The position numbers and the translations under genes are program-made. A stretch of 64,000 nt of DNA, from positions 794,846 to 858,845 of the forward strand of contig VWZL01002016.1 in assembly GCA_013396915.1 (NCBI GenBank), in the 5' to 3' direction. Under the pieces are notes generated by a model. The model had not been told where the DNA came from. It searched no databases and worked only from the letters and a program-made list of their open reading frames with translations. Below, piece after piece: positions 14,301 through 26,457 of this stretch (its first letter is position 1; each line of letters begins with the position of its first letter). This stretch comes from Stercorarius parasiticus. Lineage: Eukaryota; Chordata; Aves; Charadriiformes; Stercorariidae.

Positions 14301-16440
14301 TCAAATACTCTCCTTGGAACAGGAACCAGCAGCTACCTGAGTTCCCCCACTGTTCTTTTTTTCCCAGCCTTCTGAATCCAGCAGCAACAGGAGAGACAGA
14401 GAGATCCCCTCTCACACTAAACTATAGTCAGACAGTCAGCACAGCCTTATAGGAAGTGGGGATTTGAAAGGGAAAAACCAAGCTCGGGTCCTCCACTAAT
14501 TGCTTAGCAATCTAATTGCTAAGTTACTATTTAAAGAGATTGATGCAAGCCAAACCCCAAACCCAGTGATGCTGCTTTTTGTAGGTAGCAGAGTTTTGAG
14601 ACTGCTTCAAGAAGATCTTTTGACTGAGCATCTCTAAGGACCTAGGCAAAGGAAAGACAAATCTCTGGACTTTGATCAGGCTTAGGTGTCAATTGAAACT
14701 TGGCTGTCCAACTCTGTTACAGGCAAGATACTTTTGTTCATTCTCCATGGTAGTCCTTTCAGGTGTCTATACAGTTTTCTAATATAAAGTTTCTTTAAGG
14801 TTAGGTGCCATGTGGATTAGGTTGAAATTCCTTAAGGACTTTTAGGATTTTATCTTTCCATCTAGCCAATCAGTTTTCTCCTGAGTTCTGTTTTCTTCCA
14901 CTGGATCTGTCTGTTTTAGATTTGCTCACTGAATGAGGAAGGACTGGGCTATGTCTCGCAGAAGCAACAAATTCTTGCAAAGTTCATTTGTTGTGTCATT
15001 TTTCTGCCAAGTAATGGAAAGGTTTCATGTATTTGTGCCTTTTTTATGAACAGTTTTGTTGCAACTTTTTTTATGGAGAGAAACTGCACCGTTAATTGAC
15101 AGAGGTGTGCATCAAGACGAGTTGATTATGGGAAAACATGCACTTTGACATGAACCAGAGCAGGAAAAGGAGAGAGGAAGAACAAGAAAGTGTCATAAGG
15201 AATTTGATTTTTTTTTTGTGGGAACATGAGGGGGTGAAAAGTAAGCTGCAGAAATCTGCGTTGTTCATTAAAAGAACACAACACTGTTCAGGCATGACCC
15301 GGCTCCTTCCCCTTAAAGACAGTATTGACATCTGATCCAATCTGGGAAAAAATCACTGATGAAAAAAGGGATTTCAGTGAATAGATTTCCATTTAAACCT
15401 AGTGACAGCAAGACAATGAGGAGATATAAGCAGCTTCCTTAGACCTAATTCAGTAAAGCTTTAAGGAAATAGAAAGGCCCTCAGAAGGCTGATACAATCC
15501 AGCGTCAGGGCGTAGCGGGCTTCCAGCACTTCTGCAGGAGATCTGTTATTACCTAAAAATAGCAGACACTTGTTAAAATTGTAGCTCTTTCTCCTCAGCT
15601 TTAGACTGGTACTATTTATTAGTTTAGACGCCACTGATTCCAAAAGGCCAGGGCAGTTCCTATGCAATTAGATGAAAAATATGCTTTTGACTCCCAGGAA
15701 AGTTTCCCTTCCAGCTTCCAGTTTCCCGCTCAGGCTCTTTGTGAGGCGAGTGGTGAAACCGGCTTTTGTGAAGAAGAACCACACACGCAATCCAGACCTC
15801 TTCGGACAAGGCACCATCATTCACATCGGTCACATGTTGACAAACACTTTCGTTGTGTTGCTAGGGCAATGGTGCTAGAGCAGCAAGGACATCCCTGGTT
15901 AAACAACCTCCCCCGAGGGCAACGGGGACGGAGGGCAGCAGGACCAGATGGTTCCACTCATTCTCGGCAGTCGGCCATCGCTCTGTGCAGGACTGACTGG
16001 TAGCTGCCTTCCAGCCGTCCGTCCGGCTCAGAAGGCTTGTGGGTTTCTTTTCTTTAATTGCCTCTTTTCGAGAAACATATCAAAGGCCATTTTCTTCTTC
16101 TAAGCAACACATTCACTCGCTCAAAATATTTCCAGGCGGTGCGGGCTGCAGCAGTAGCAATGTGAGGGATTGTTGGGGTGCTGAAACCCAGATGCGCAAG
16201 GGGCAGGAGCAAGAAGCAGACAGTTGCCGGGGCTTGCAGGGTTGCCACCCTCCCCCTGGCCTTGACCGGTGGCTCTCTGTGTGGCGCAGGTCTCTGTAAA
16301 ACCCCGGGTATTTGGACAGCCATGAGGGCGCAGGAGCTGTTGTGGGAAGGGGAGCAGGAGAATGCACTGATGCCAGAAAAAAATTCACTTGGATGCTTTC
16401 CTTTCTCTTCTTTTTTTCACTCAAAGGTTAAAAAAAAAAA
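8341..16440. other. Gene-free interval, AT-rich then rising in GC
   Basis: No exon or RNA gene recognised. The sequence is strongly AT-rich to about 13500 and gains GC and CpG from about 15700 towards the islet that starts near 16441. A 113-codon frame at 15662-16003 lies in this rising-GC part and matches nothing I recognise. Short A runs (for example 9822-9831) look like simple poly-A and are not preceded by a recognisable retrocopy. Confidence 0.55.
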
Positions 16441-17120
16441 TTAGCGGGGCGTACCTGCTTTTATTCCGTTTGTTTTATTTTTCCTTCTCTTTGCTTGGCG
16501 GCGGTGGGGGGGAAGCTCATCGACGGCATGGGGTTGCCACAAAACATGAGTTTCTCATCTCGCCTGCGTGTGCAGATACAGTTTCCTGTCCTTGATCCCA
16601 GATTATTTTCTCCCGTCAGGAGACAGCTGGTTTGGCAGAGCCGAGCGCGGGGCGGCTCTGCAGGCAGCACCAGGGGCGCTGGGGGGAGGAGGGAGGCAGG
16701 GCAGCCATGGCCGGGCGGCCTGAGCTGCGCTTGAGGCTGCCTGCGGGTGACCGGCAGCAGCGAGAGGTCCTGTGAAAGCTGGCGGGGCGGCCTCCCCTGG
16801 CAGCCCTCCAACCGGGGCCACTCGCAGGCCTGTTCTCAGCCTCCCCTCTTCCACAGGGCCCAACCGGGAACAGAAAATGAATCGCTTTTTTATCAGCCTC
16901 AAAGAGGCCCTTTGACGGCCTACGCCCGCCATTGCTGTTTGATTCCCCTCCCTTGCTGGGCCGACCCCAGCACCCCTGCCCTTGCCCCGGCCTGGTGGCA
17001 GGTGAAATTCCCCCAGCCCATGGGTGCCCTGAGGGTGTCTGACCCTGGTCATGGGGCATGGCTGGGCCACAGCACTTCCACTGGGACCCGTGCCAGGGGT
17101 CGCGGCCTGTGCCCCACATG
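16441..17120. promoter_or_regulatory. CpG-rich islet with GC boxes, candidate promoter
   Basis: By eye there are 25 CpG in 16441-16830, in DNA of roughly 60% GC, while the AT-rich flanks have very few. Two exact GC boxes (GGGGCGG, the SP1/KLF type site) lie at 16649-16655 and 16784-16790. Sequence of this kind marks many vertebrate promoters and unmethylated regulatory islands. Transcription direction cannot be decided: no TATA box or convincing first exon is seen, and long frames occur on both strands as expected in stop-poor GC-rich DNA. It could equally be an orphan CpG island or a GC-rich enhancer. Confidence 0.5.
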
Positions 17121-19846
17121 CACAGCCCCTGCGGCTGCCAGCGGCCTCCAGCAGCAGGAGATGGACGCTTGCAGGGTGTTCACAATGTGTTTCCCCAGCT
17201 CGGCGTTTTTTCTTTCCCCCCACATCTGCCCCAAGAGTGGCTTTTGGAGAGAGTCTGCCCCTCCGGAAGATGCAGTAGGTGATCGCCCCACCAAGGTGGT
17301 CCTGGCTGTTTGCGCCCCGTTTCAGAGGCCCCAGAGCCGACCTTCATGGGCCGGGTGGGATGTCCCCCCACAGCGCCATGGCACAGGCGAGACCTCACAG
17401 CAGTGGTGCGAAGAGGCTGGTCGACATCATGTGGTGTCTGGGTTTTGTGGTTGGGCTTCGGAGGCCATCTATCCGGGCTTTTGTGCACCTCGGGAAAGGA
17501 GCAGGAATTGACTCAAGGAAAATAAATATGGACTTTTAAAGACATGTTTATTTATGGACAGGCTTTCATGCATGCATCTTACAGCAGTCCGCATAAAATA
17601 TAATTAAAACAAGCATCATGCTGAATATGATTCAGAAAATAAAAATGTCTTTAAATACAGTTTAACTGCCAGCAGCTCGACATACTTCATTCCTCTGGGG
17701 AAGGAGTAACGGAGACATGAAGTTATGTGACTACAGAAGCCACAAGACGTGGGTATTTTTAGGGGAAGTACAACTGGGGGAAATAACTGACCTGTGACAA
17801 GGGTTTAATACAAGGAACGCTCCCGAAGCCTCCCAGCTCCTGAGGGCAGTCAGGCAGCCTCAGATGGCAGTCGGGCCCTTTGGGAGGAGGACGGAGGTCA
17901 AGAACCACCAGCTCTGCTCCTGCGGCTGTTCTCGGGCAACCCGTGGAGGCATACCTTCACCCAAACATACCTTCAAAGCCTTCTCTTGGCGGGGCCGTCT
18001 GATGGATTCTTAACATCAGTAAAACAGTATGAGATCCCGAATGCCTGCCATGACTTTCTACCATTTCTGCCTTTTTTTTTCCTCCATTCCCATTCAAGCC
18101 TGCAGCCAGGGAGGCATGTAAAGCTGGCCCAGGGGCACCCTGCAATGCCATGCAACCAGAGCTGCAGGAGGTGCTTCCCGCTGTGCCACACCACATCTTA
18201 TAGTGCCTGCTACCAAACTGTGACAGTAGGAGTTTGCTTACAGCCCTGAAAAAATGGAGGTGCTTTTCTGTGTTTGTCACACTTTGCCACCAGCACTGAG
18301 ATGAGCCAGCACTCTTGCTCACAGCCTCTGTTGAGCAATCAAGGATGAACACATGTGGAGCCTGAAATAACCTCAACCTGTAGTTGTTTTCTCTTTCCTT
18401 CCTCCTCCGCATCATATTTGCCAAGTCAGAAGAGCACCTTTTTGGAAGGTAAATACCAGTCTGGTATCATGCAGTAGAGCTAGTAAGACAAGCACGGACT
18501 CACCTAATGATTTTTACCTATGGACATTTTACCACTTGTGTGACTTTTCAAAGACTTTTGCCAGCATTCTTTCCACTAGACATACCAGGACAAGGGTGTT
18601 TCTCATGGGATTTCAAAGGAGACTTTATTTTAAATACCTCTGGAAAATAATATGTCAGTCTTACACTGTCTGATTTTCCCACATTCTCCACAGCAACATA
18701 GGGAACTTCCAAACTTTCTTCCTTGTTAGTTTCATATTTTCTTTTTATTATCTGAAATTTTTTTAGATTTAAAAAAAATTTTTTTAAGATTTAAATGTTT
18801 CATTTACACAGAATTGTTCTAAACCTGAAGCAAGAGTATGCAAATGTTGTAAGGCACTGAGGAATTAGTTTTGTTTATGAACAAATTAATTAATACTGTA
18901 GATTTAATTTTTTTCTTTCTTCTTTATTCCAAGTCATCTCAATACATGCAGCACAATAGGTACCTGGCCCTGTTTTTTTTAATTTCCTCATTCTGTTTGC
19001 AATAGAAAATGTAATTGAGCTATAGCTCCTGTTGCCATTGAAGGCAATGCCAAAAACCCAGAAGAACATGAATGGAGTCAGGATGAGTCTTGTTTAACTA
19101 TACAATCTATAGGGTAAATGTTACCCTTAAGAAAATCCAGTTGTAGATTACAGATTTATGAAATCAAAGGCCTAAAGTGATAGATTTGTAAGTATCATTG
19201 CAAAGTCTTGAACCTCCAACTTTCCTATTTATTGTCAGAAATGCTAGATGCTTTAGCTATGTAATTCTAATTATACTGTTGCAGGTTATGTCTTTCATAA
19301 AATGAAAATTGCATATAGAAGAGTGCTCTATATTCTTACTATTTCAGTTTAAACGTGTTTTCCAAGAGGTTGAATTCAAGTCTTGGTTGCTTTTTTCTTA
19401 CACTATATTTAAAGTTATTACTAAATTTGCATATATGGTGGATGGGTCCTTTAGTCTGATGGATATCCTTTCTACTTTGCATGCATCTAAGTGGACACAT
19501 AAGTGATACAGACATCAGAAAACAAAGCCAACTCAAAGCTGTGTACTAGTGTGTTATAAAAATATAGGTGCTTTAAATGGAAGAGTTTTATCTCAAGCTT
19601 CCTCTTCCTGAGCCTGTGCCCTGAGAGAACAGGTAACAGGTAAGGAAACAAAGAGTCAGCCTTGGAGCAGGTTTTTCGCTGCTGAATAGACTGGAATTTT
19701 GCCACTGATTTTACAAGGAACAGGTCTGAACCAACATTTACCCCAACTGCATAGGGTCTAGCTCTGCCACCTACTCCAGATTATGCACACTCCAGTGTGT
19801 TTCTTCATGAGGGAATAGACAGTGACTAGGTCAATGCATCTAAGCG

Positions 19847-19904
19847 ATACATCTACTAACCTAGGTCACAAAGACAGAGACCTAGGCAATACATCTACTA
19901 ACCT
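19847..19904. repeat. 16-bp direct repeat around an 8-bp inverted repeat
   Basis: ATACATCTACTAACCT occurs at 19847-19862 and again at 19889-19904, a period of 42 bases. Between and overlapping the copies, CCTAGGTC (19860-19867) pairs with GACCTAGG (19879-19886) across an 11-base loop. This looks like a small tandem duplication that captured or created a hairpin. No family is recognised. Confidence 0.7.
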
Positions 19905-22900
19905 CAGTTTTCACTAATAAAGGCAAATCCACAAAACTTGTGAAAAATAAAGACTGTATATGGCCATATGTTTACATAAATATCATAAATAAGTATGTAC
20001 CAGTAGTCACTAGCACACTGCCCAAGTGTTAGCTGCTTAATGTGCATGAGTGGGTTTGGAGGAGGAAAAGAGTCAAATAGTGCAGTAGAGCTGGGAAGGT
20101 GAAAGGTGGTATGATGACGCAGAAAATTATTTAGATTGTTGAGAACAGAGGTTTCCTTTTGCTATATTTGAGGAACTTCTCAAAAATACTTACCTTTTTG
20201 CCCATTTGTCCAGCAGTTTGGTGGTCTGAACGGAGAAGACAAAAGGACAAAATGGTATTTGCAAACAAAAAAATCAATACTGAACATCCTTTATAACCCT
20301 TGCAGGTATGACTTTGTTGCCTCGGAGACCTAACAGTCTGCAATATGTTAAGATGAACTTGATCTCCAGAACAGATCCTTGTCACCAGTATAAAACCTAC
20401 AGGTGCAAAATCTCAAACTGCTGTATAAATGGGCTATGACATCACCAAACTGCTCATTTTCAGGTACCTAATTTCTGATTAGATTTGTGAAAATTACCTC
20501 TTGTCTCCCAAGGCTAAAAACTGTATTTTGTATTCCTTACTGATCACCAAATATCTAAGCTTTGTCCAAACGCATGGCTGTGTTTTCCCATGCACCGGGA
20601 GGAAATGGAGCATCTCATTGCCCTACAGCTGTGGCTCCCCCCGCAGTGAATAGGTGATGACAGACAGGACATTGGGTTTGGAATTCACATGGTTTCTGAA
20701 ATCCCATGTGCTTGCTGGTGGGCACAGCAGTGTTTATTCTCATCAGTTTACACCCAAATTTTCCCTCTGCTGGTTTATCTTAGAACAGATAAAGACAATT
20801 ACTATGTCTGTATGTATACATTACTATTATTTGAAAAAACCCTCAGATATTTCCTGCTCTTTTTCCACTCCTGCCTCCCACTATAGCCCAGCCCACCCCG
20901 GGGAAACACTCTTCATGCTGAGGGCGTGCATTGTGTGGGTACTGGCAAAGTGCTCAGGGGTTACGCTAGTGGGGAGGCAGCAGCTGACTCAGAAGCGCTG
21001 CGGTAGTGCTGGGCTGGGGGCAGTCAGCAAAGAAACAGCGGAGAGACAGTTCTGCTTCTGGCTGCTAATAAGCTTTCTGGTGGCAGCGCCATTCTCATCA
21101 GGACTGTTTGTTTTTACAGGCTGCCCTTTGTTGACTTTAGGCTTGTTTTCCTTGCCATGCAATACAAATATTCTCAGGCGTTAAGCTTTCCTTGCCCCTA
21201 CTGCCTTTTCATCTGGGACCATGTAGGAGCTAAATTTAAGTTTGATTGATAGCATTTAATCCAGAGAGGGTCAGGGTGCTATTTTCCTGTTAAACGTTCT
21301 CTGGTTTGCTTCTTCTGTTTACAATCATGTCTCTAAAGTGCTGTAGTCAGTCCTGCTTCCCAAAGAAACCTCTTCTGCTTTCCTTGCCGCTGTAGGATAG
21401 TTGATCTTAATTATGTGGAGCCTTATGCCGCTTTGTCTGATCCTAGATGGAAAAGAACAACAGCTACGGGCCTTTAAACCAGATGACTTACATACTCCCT
21501 CCACTATAATAGATAGCAGGCCCTAAATTCCACTATTGTAAACCACTAAACATGGAAATACGAAAGCAGTCCTGGTTGTGTTTTCCCTTTCCTGACAATC
21601 TTTGAGAAACATCTTCCTTGAGCAACCACATGTTCAGCATAACCATATGAATCCTTTTTTATAGCTCTGAAGACAGCAATCTTACTGTCTGTCTCAGTAC
21701 TGGATGTAAGTAAAAATTTTCTCTCTACCAGATGTCTGCGCAATCTTATACACATTATTTGCACATATTTTGAGCCTGACACCTCTTGCTGATGTCAACT
21801 AACTGGACGTGTAGGCTTTTACTGACTTTACCTAGTTATTTGATACCGTCATTACCTCATGGTAAAATTCTGACATTCTTAGCAAGATGCAAAGGTTTAG
21901 GGCTAGGGAAAGAAAGGCAGGACATAATGACTTAAGGCTCTACACTTTTGCATTTTTTCTGGAGAGTATACTCTCTTTTATTGAGGAGTTACAGTCTTCT
22001 GTTTTCAAAAATCATTCCTTCAGCTCTGATGAAATACGCACACGTGCACACCCATAAAAGTGAGTGAAAGAAAAACACCTGAACCACTATGTGAAGTTGT
22101 AATTCTTTTTAATGGTTTAAAAAGTCCTTTTATTTTGTTTGCCTCTATAGTCACATTATATTCTTCATGATGTACCTGCAGTGTTCCTTAAAGTACATTG
22201 ACAGTCATCTGCTTACGCACATGTATGAGGTTAACTAATCAGCGTTTTTCCATGGTATAGTCCATCAGGGTTAGAAATTAGATTTTATGAGTTGTTGACA
22301 AATCTAGCCTAAAAAACGCATGTCCCCTGCACTTCCATCCAATGACTCTGACATTGCTCTCAAGTAGCTGGTGCTTTCTGTTCGGACATCCTGTGAAAAA
22401 AATTTCTTTAATATATAGAATTTTTTTAAAAAATACATCATAGCAGAAAGCCACCTCACAGTCTAGAACCTTGCCAGTTTGCACACATGATTTACAAGTT
22501 GCTGCTGCAAGAGGTGAAGCGTATATTCTCCTGTAGAGCTATGCAGGTATATATACACACACTCAAAGCCTCTACTCGTGCACAGGGAGAACACATTTAA
22601 ACAAGTAAGTACACCTCTTGAACTATGCTGCTGGAATCCTTAGGGCTTAGGTGCTAGGAAACTAACAGCATTAGACTGGCCTATGTGTTAAAAATGATAC
22701 TGGATGAAATAATATTTGTCAACTGGAAGTGGAAAATTTGGAAACAGAAAATTACTCTCCTGAGAAATACAAAAACAATGCAAACCCCCCCCCCCCAAAC
22801 TCCTCCAAAAAGCTAACAAGAAAACATGAGGAAAGTAGATGGGAAGAACTGGGGACTTCTACTTGTCCAAGACTCTGTGACCCTGTGAACTGCTCGAAAA

Positions 22901-23260
22901 TGGAAGAAGGATTTTTTTTTTCCGTTTTTCAAGAAAGAATCACAAGAAAAAAGATGAGCAGATCTCTGCATCTTACATATACAAGACGAGGGCTTCACTT
23001 TAGATGTATAAAAATTAGGTGTATATCTTAGGCACTTTATCAGCATGGGATGCTGGAGTGGCCACAGGAATGTCTGTACTAGTTGAGAGCAAATGTCCCT
23101 GGTCTTCCTTCTCCAACAGAGTCCATGAATGGATGATTAGGGGTAAATAAGGACGGGACAAGAATGTATGATTCTTCCCTCTTTAAGTCCTCTGCTGTGT
23201 AAAACTTCTTTTGGGTGAGGAGAATTCTGGGGGACCTGATGCAGTTTGTCTGTTTTTTTT

Positions 23261-23287
23261 GATCTGTCAAAGAACCTTTGACAGATC
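23261..23287. repeat. Perfect 12-bp hairpin with 3-base loop
   Basis: GATCTGTCAAAG (23261-23272) is followed by AAC and then by its exact reverse complement CTTTGACAGATC (23276-23287). A run of eight T comes directly before it. The stem is perfect and the loop tight, so it could form a cruciform in DNA or a stable stem in RNA of either strand. It lies about 200 bases from an old CR1/L3 fragment and may be unrelated to it. Confidence 0.85.
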
Positions 23288-23493
23288 CTTCCTCCAACTA
23301 CTTGTCCAGTCTGTCTTTGAGGCCACATCAACTCTTTCACTGGACAAGAACAGTTATAGATCTATGTTGCATGAAGAACCATTTCCTTTTGTTTGCTCCA
23401 AACCTGGATCATACTGCCTTTGTGTGATGGTTCCTAGTCCATATACTGGAAAAGACAGGAAAAGTTAATTCCTATGCATCTTCTTCAGGCCAC

Positions 23494-23700
23494 TCATGAC
23501 TTTGTAGACATCTATCATCTCTCACTCAAGTTGTCTCTTCCAGCCTGAAGACTCCTACGACTACTCAGTTGTTCCTCATATAGAAGATGGTTCATGCCTT
23601 TCTCATCTTTATTGCTCTTCCAGTTTTCATACATCCTTTTCAAAAGAAGTGGACCAGGCACACCACACACTGATACGGCATTTAACTTCTCTGAGTGATC
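23494..23700 (-). mobile_element. Ancient CR1/L3-type LINE fragment
   Basis: The plus strand reads CATGACTTTGTAGACATCTA, then TCATCTCTCACTC, GTCTCTTCCAGCCTGAAGA, CCTCATATAGAAG, and later CTTCCAGTTTTCATACATCC with ACACACTGATACGGC. In this order they match the reverse complement of the ORF2 C-terminal region of old amniote CR1/L3 elements. That region normally reads as a flow of tagacctctatcatatc, ccaagctgaagagtcc, cctcatatggaag and cacgcagtattc. Divergence is heavy. The element may extend on either side, to about 23180 or 24200, but those parts are too eroded to claim. Confidence 0.55.
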
Positions 23701-24710
23701 ATCACTTAGCCTTCTGGACTCCCAAGGGGGCATTTTGCTCCTTCCTGATGTGCTAGAAGAATTTAGTCCTCTTTTTGATTCTTTCAGCATTTGCTTCTTG
23801 CTCTCTTGGCTTACTTATGTTTTTATATTCACTATGCTAGAATGCATATGACTGTATATGTTCTTTGCCTGGATATAATTTCATCTCTTTTGGGAGTATC
23901 TTGTGCTTAATGAAGTGCCCTATTTTGCCATTTAATCACATCATCTTCCCTTTGACTTTTTTCAAGGCTTACCTAATAGATGACTAGTGAGGGAACAATA
24001 GCAAGATTTCAGCACTGAGTCCTGCACCATTATCCCTATCACATTCTTAGGTGTATCTTCTAGCTTCTTTTTAACAAGCTTTTTTTTTTTTTTAAAAAAA
24101 AGCAACCCCTTAGTTCTCATTTGGAACCTGAGCACAACTTTTTGGGCTTTTTGATCTATGATGTCCTGAAAGACATCAAATCTAAGCACATTGGAGTCAT
24201 GATACATGGAGAGGGCTGGCAGCCCCAGGGAGATTTATTCCCCCTATCTTAAAACCAGACCTGAAACTGGCTATCTTGTCTCATCTCTGACTACAGGGGA
24301 ATCTGGGCAACTAACTTAGATATTAGGCTGGATGACTCATGGTTAGTGTGCTATAGCTAGAGCCATTTCAGTGTCAAATAATCCAATGCTGCTTTCTCAG
24401 TCAGCTTGGAAAAGAGCAATGTTAGGTTAAGAAACACACCGCGGTGTGTAGAAGCATGTGAAATAAAAGCTCTGATGCAGACAGTGGTTACTGGAGATTA
24501 GCTGCAGAAATAATTTGACAACAATGGCTGATTTTTATCAGCTTCAGTCGATACAAATATACTTGAATCTATTGGTGTTAGATTTATATCAGATGAAGTT
24601 AAGCGTTCAAAGTGTTCAAAGTTGCCCAAAGCGTTCAACATTTTTCTCCATCTTCCTGCTTTCCATTAAGCTCCTGCATTTTTCCTTCAGCCTCATACAC
24701 CACTAAGTAT
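23701..24710. other. Gene-free AT-rich interval
   Basis: No exon recognised. It contains a T14-A8 run bracketed by GC (about 24078-24103), a short stem TGATGTC/GACATCA near 24165-24185, the palindrome at 24434-24449 and the two tandem GTTCAAAGT units at 24605-24622. Part of it may be the eroded continuation of the neighbouring CR1/L3 fragment. Confidence 0.45.
24434..24449. repeat. Perfect 16-bp palindrome
   Basis: ACACACCGCGGTGTGT is its own reverse complement, with no loop. It includes a SacII site (CCGCGG) and two CpG in otherwise AT-rich surroundings. The core CACC/GGTG halves resemble KLF or GLI-like half sites, but that is only a resemblance. Confidence 0.85.
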
Positions 24711-24903
24711 AGAATCACAGAATCATAGAATTGTTTAGGTTGGAAAAGACCTTTAAAATCACTGAGTCCAACTGTTAACCTAGCATTGCCATGTCCACCA
24801 CTACACCATGTCCCTAAGCACCACATCTACATGTCTTTTAAATATCTCCAGGGATGGTGACTCAATCACTTAACCCTGGGCAGCCTGTTCCAGTGCTTGA
24901 CAA
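24711..24903 (-). mobile_element. CR1 3' end fragment
   Basis: Starts with AGAATCACAGAATCATAGAA, the reverse complement of the CR1 tail of ATTCTATG-type repeats, and continues with GGTTGGAAAAGACCTTTAAA, CCATGTCCCTAAGCACCACA and CTCCAGGGATGGTGACTC. The match ends sharply near 24903, after CAGTGCTTGACAA, as expected of a 5'-truncated insertion. It belongs to the same subtype as the copies at 51460-51750 and 62262-63057. No target-site duplication is obvious, which is normal for CR1. Confidence 0.92.
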
Positions 24904-26406
24904 AGTAGGGAGGAGTTTTGATAGGGATATTTTTTATTCTCACTTTCCTTTTGCTTACCTAGCTGATCCAAGTTAGTGTGTGATCCCAAGATTGCTATTG
25001 TCCATAAAGGGACATGGGGAGATGCGTAACAAGAGGTAGTTAAAGAGGGACCATGGCTTTGGCACAGGTTTGCTCATAAGCCAGTCTAAGCCAGTCATGA
25101 AACCTCACCCTTGATTTATAAACACTAATTATCTTTTAATGTTACCATTGTAATTAATACTCTATTCCCATTTCTTTGTTTATACCTCTCCCTGGGGGAA
25201 TAATTTATATTTTCATTGTGTTTCTTTGTAGAGAAAAGGCTAGGAACTGCATTTTAAAAGTGCATGAAAGCTTAGTAATCCCTTCATGCCCTATTTTAAA
25301 TTAGTTGGTATTAAATGACTCACAATAATGTTACCTTAAATCTTAGTAAGTGTAATATGTCTCTGGCCAAAGAAAATTGTCTAACCCACTAGTCTGAACA
25401 CCAGTGTTTCCTTTGTGCAGATTTCATGAGTGCAGAAGAAAAACTGCATCTAACATTGAAAATCAGTTTTACATCTTTGCTATCCTACATAGACACGCAA
25501 ATGTCTATGTCTGGTAAGACAGTGATGGTGTACATGAGGGGTTCCAGCAAAAAGAAATTGAGTTTTAGTTACTAGGTTCCTACCAGGTATGCTGTCCTCT
25601 TTAGGTGAACATCAGGAGACAACTTTTCTATTAATAAAAAATGCTTATGAGAAACATCATGATACATGTATAAAAGGCTAACATAGAAAAATGTGGGAAA
25701 TATATTCATCTTCAAAATGAAGACTCAACTTGACACTGCATGAATTTTGCTTTTCCAGAGCAACTTATGCAGAGAACAAAACCATACATCCCTCCTTTCA
25801 ATGCCTTCTGTTTAGTCTTTCAGCTTTCATCTTTTAAATGAAGGCCTTTATGTATTAGGCCATAAATGCCCGAACTTCCAGAAAGTGCTTATTTATTAAA
25901 TGAATAAATCTATTTATTAATTTATTAAAAAGCGATTGTGCAGGGGCTTAAATGGACTCAATAATTTACAACTTTCAGACTGTCCTCTTCCATCCTGCTT
26001 AATATCTCTATTTAACATGGGCTTTGCCCAAGTTCAGAATTGTGGAAGAATCATTCTCCTCCCCCCACACTGCCTTATTACTAACAGGAATGACTAAACT
26101 GTTATGGGTTTCAATGCTGTTGAGTTAAACCCAAGATTACTGCAGGTCCTCACACAACTAATCATGACCACAGATAAAAAAACCTCTCCCTCCATCTCGG
26201 TGATATATTGCTAGAGTTAGTCAGTTCATGGTGTTTGAGATTTTGTAATTCACACATTAAGTAAATCCCTGTATCTATGTGCTCAGGACGCAGCATCAAC
26301 TGCTGTAAATGGGGAGCATCCTGTGGGTTTGAATATGTTTCTTTTGAATCAGGCCTTTCTGGCATTTCTGGGGCACTTTCCTACTGTAGGATGCTCGCTC
26401 AGAGTA

Positions 26407-26457
26407 TTTCTCTCTCCCTCCTCCCTTTTTCCCTCCCTTCTTTCCTCCCTCTTTTTC
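26407..26457. repeat. Pure polypyrimidine tract, 51 bases
   Basis: Uninterrupted C/T from 26407 to 26457 (CTCTCCCTCCTCCC, TTCTTTCCTCCC). A homopurine-homopyrimidine tract of this length can form triplex DNA. It has no simple fixed unit and probably arose by slippage. Confidence 0.75.

Larger units (their letters stand above)
17121..23493. other. Gene-free interval, GC-rich tail then AT-rich
   Basis: The GC-rich composition of the islet fades by about 17520 and is followed by AT-rich sequence with homeodomain-like TAATTAAA and the palindrome ATGCATGCAT (17568-17577). A 176-codon frame at 20654-21184 is the longest outside the GC islets, but I recognise no domain in it. Local structures at 19847-19904 and 23261-23287 are listed separately. 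No transposon is recognised in this span. Confidence 0.5.

Noticed and set aside
16603..17511. Long open frames on both strands (206 codons minus, 254 codons plus)
   Set aside because: They overlap each other in GC-rich, stop-poor DNA, have no recognisable domain and have a composition typical of translated CpG islands. Not reported as genes.
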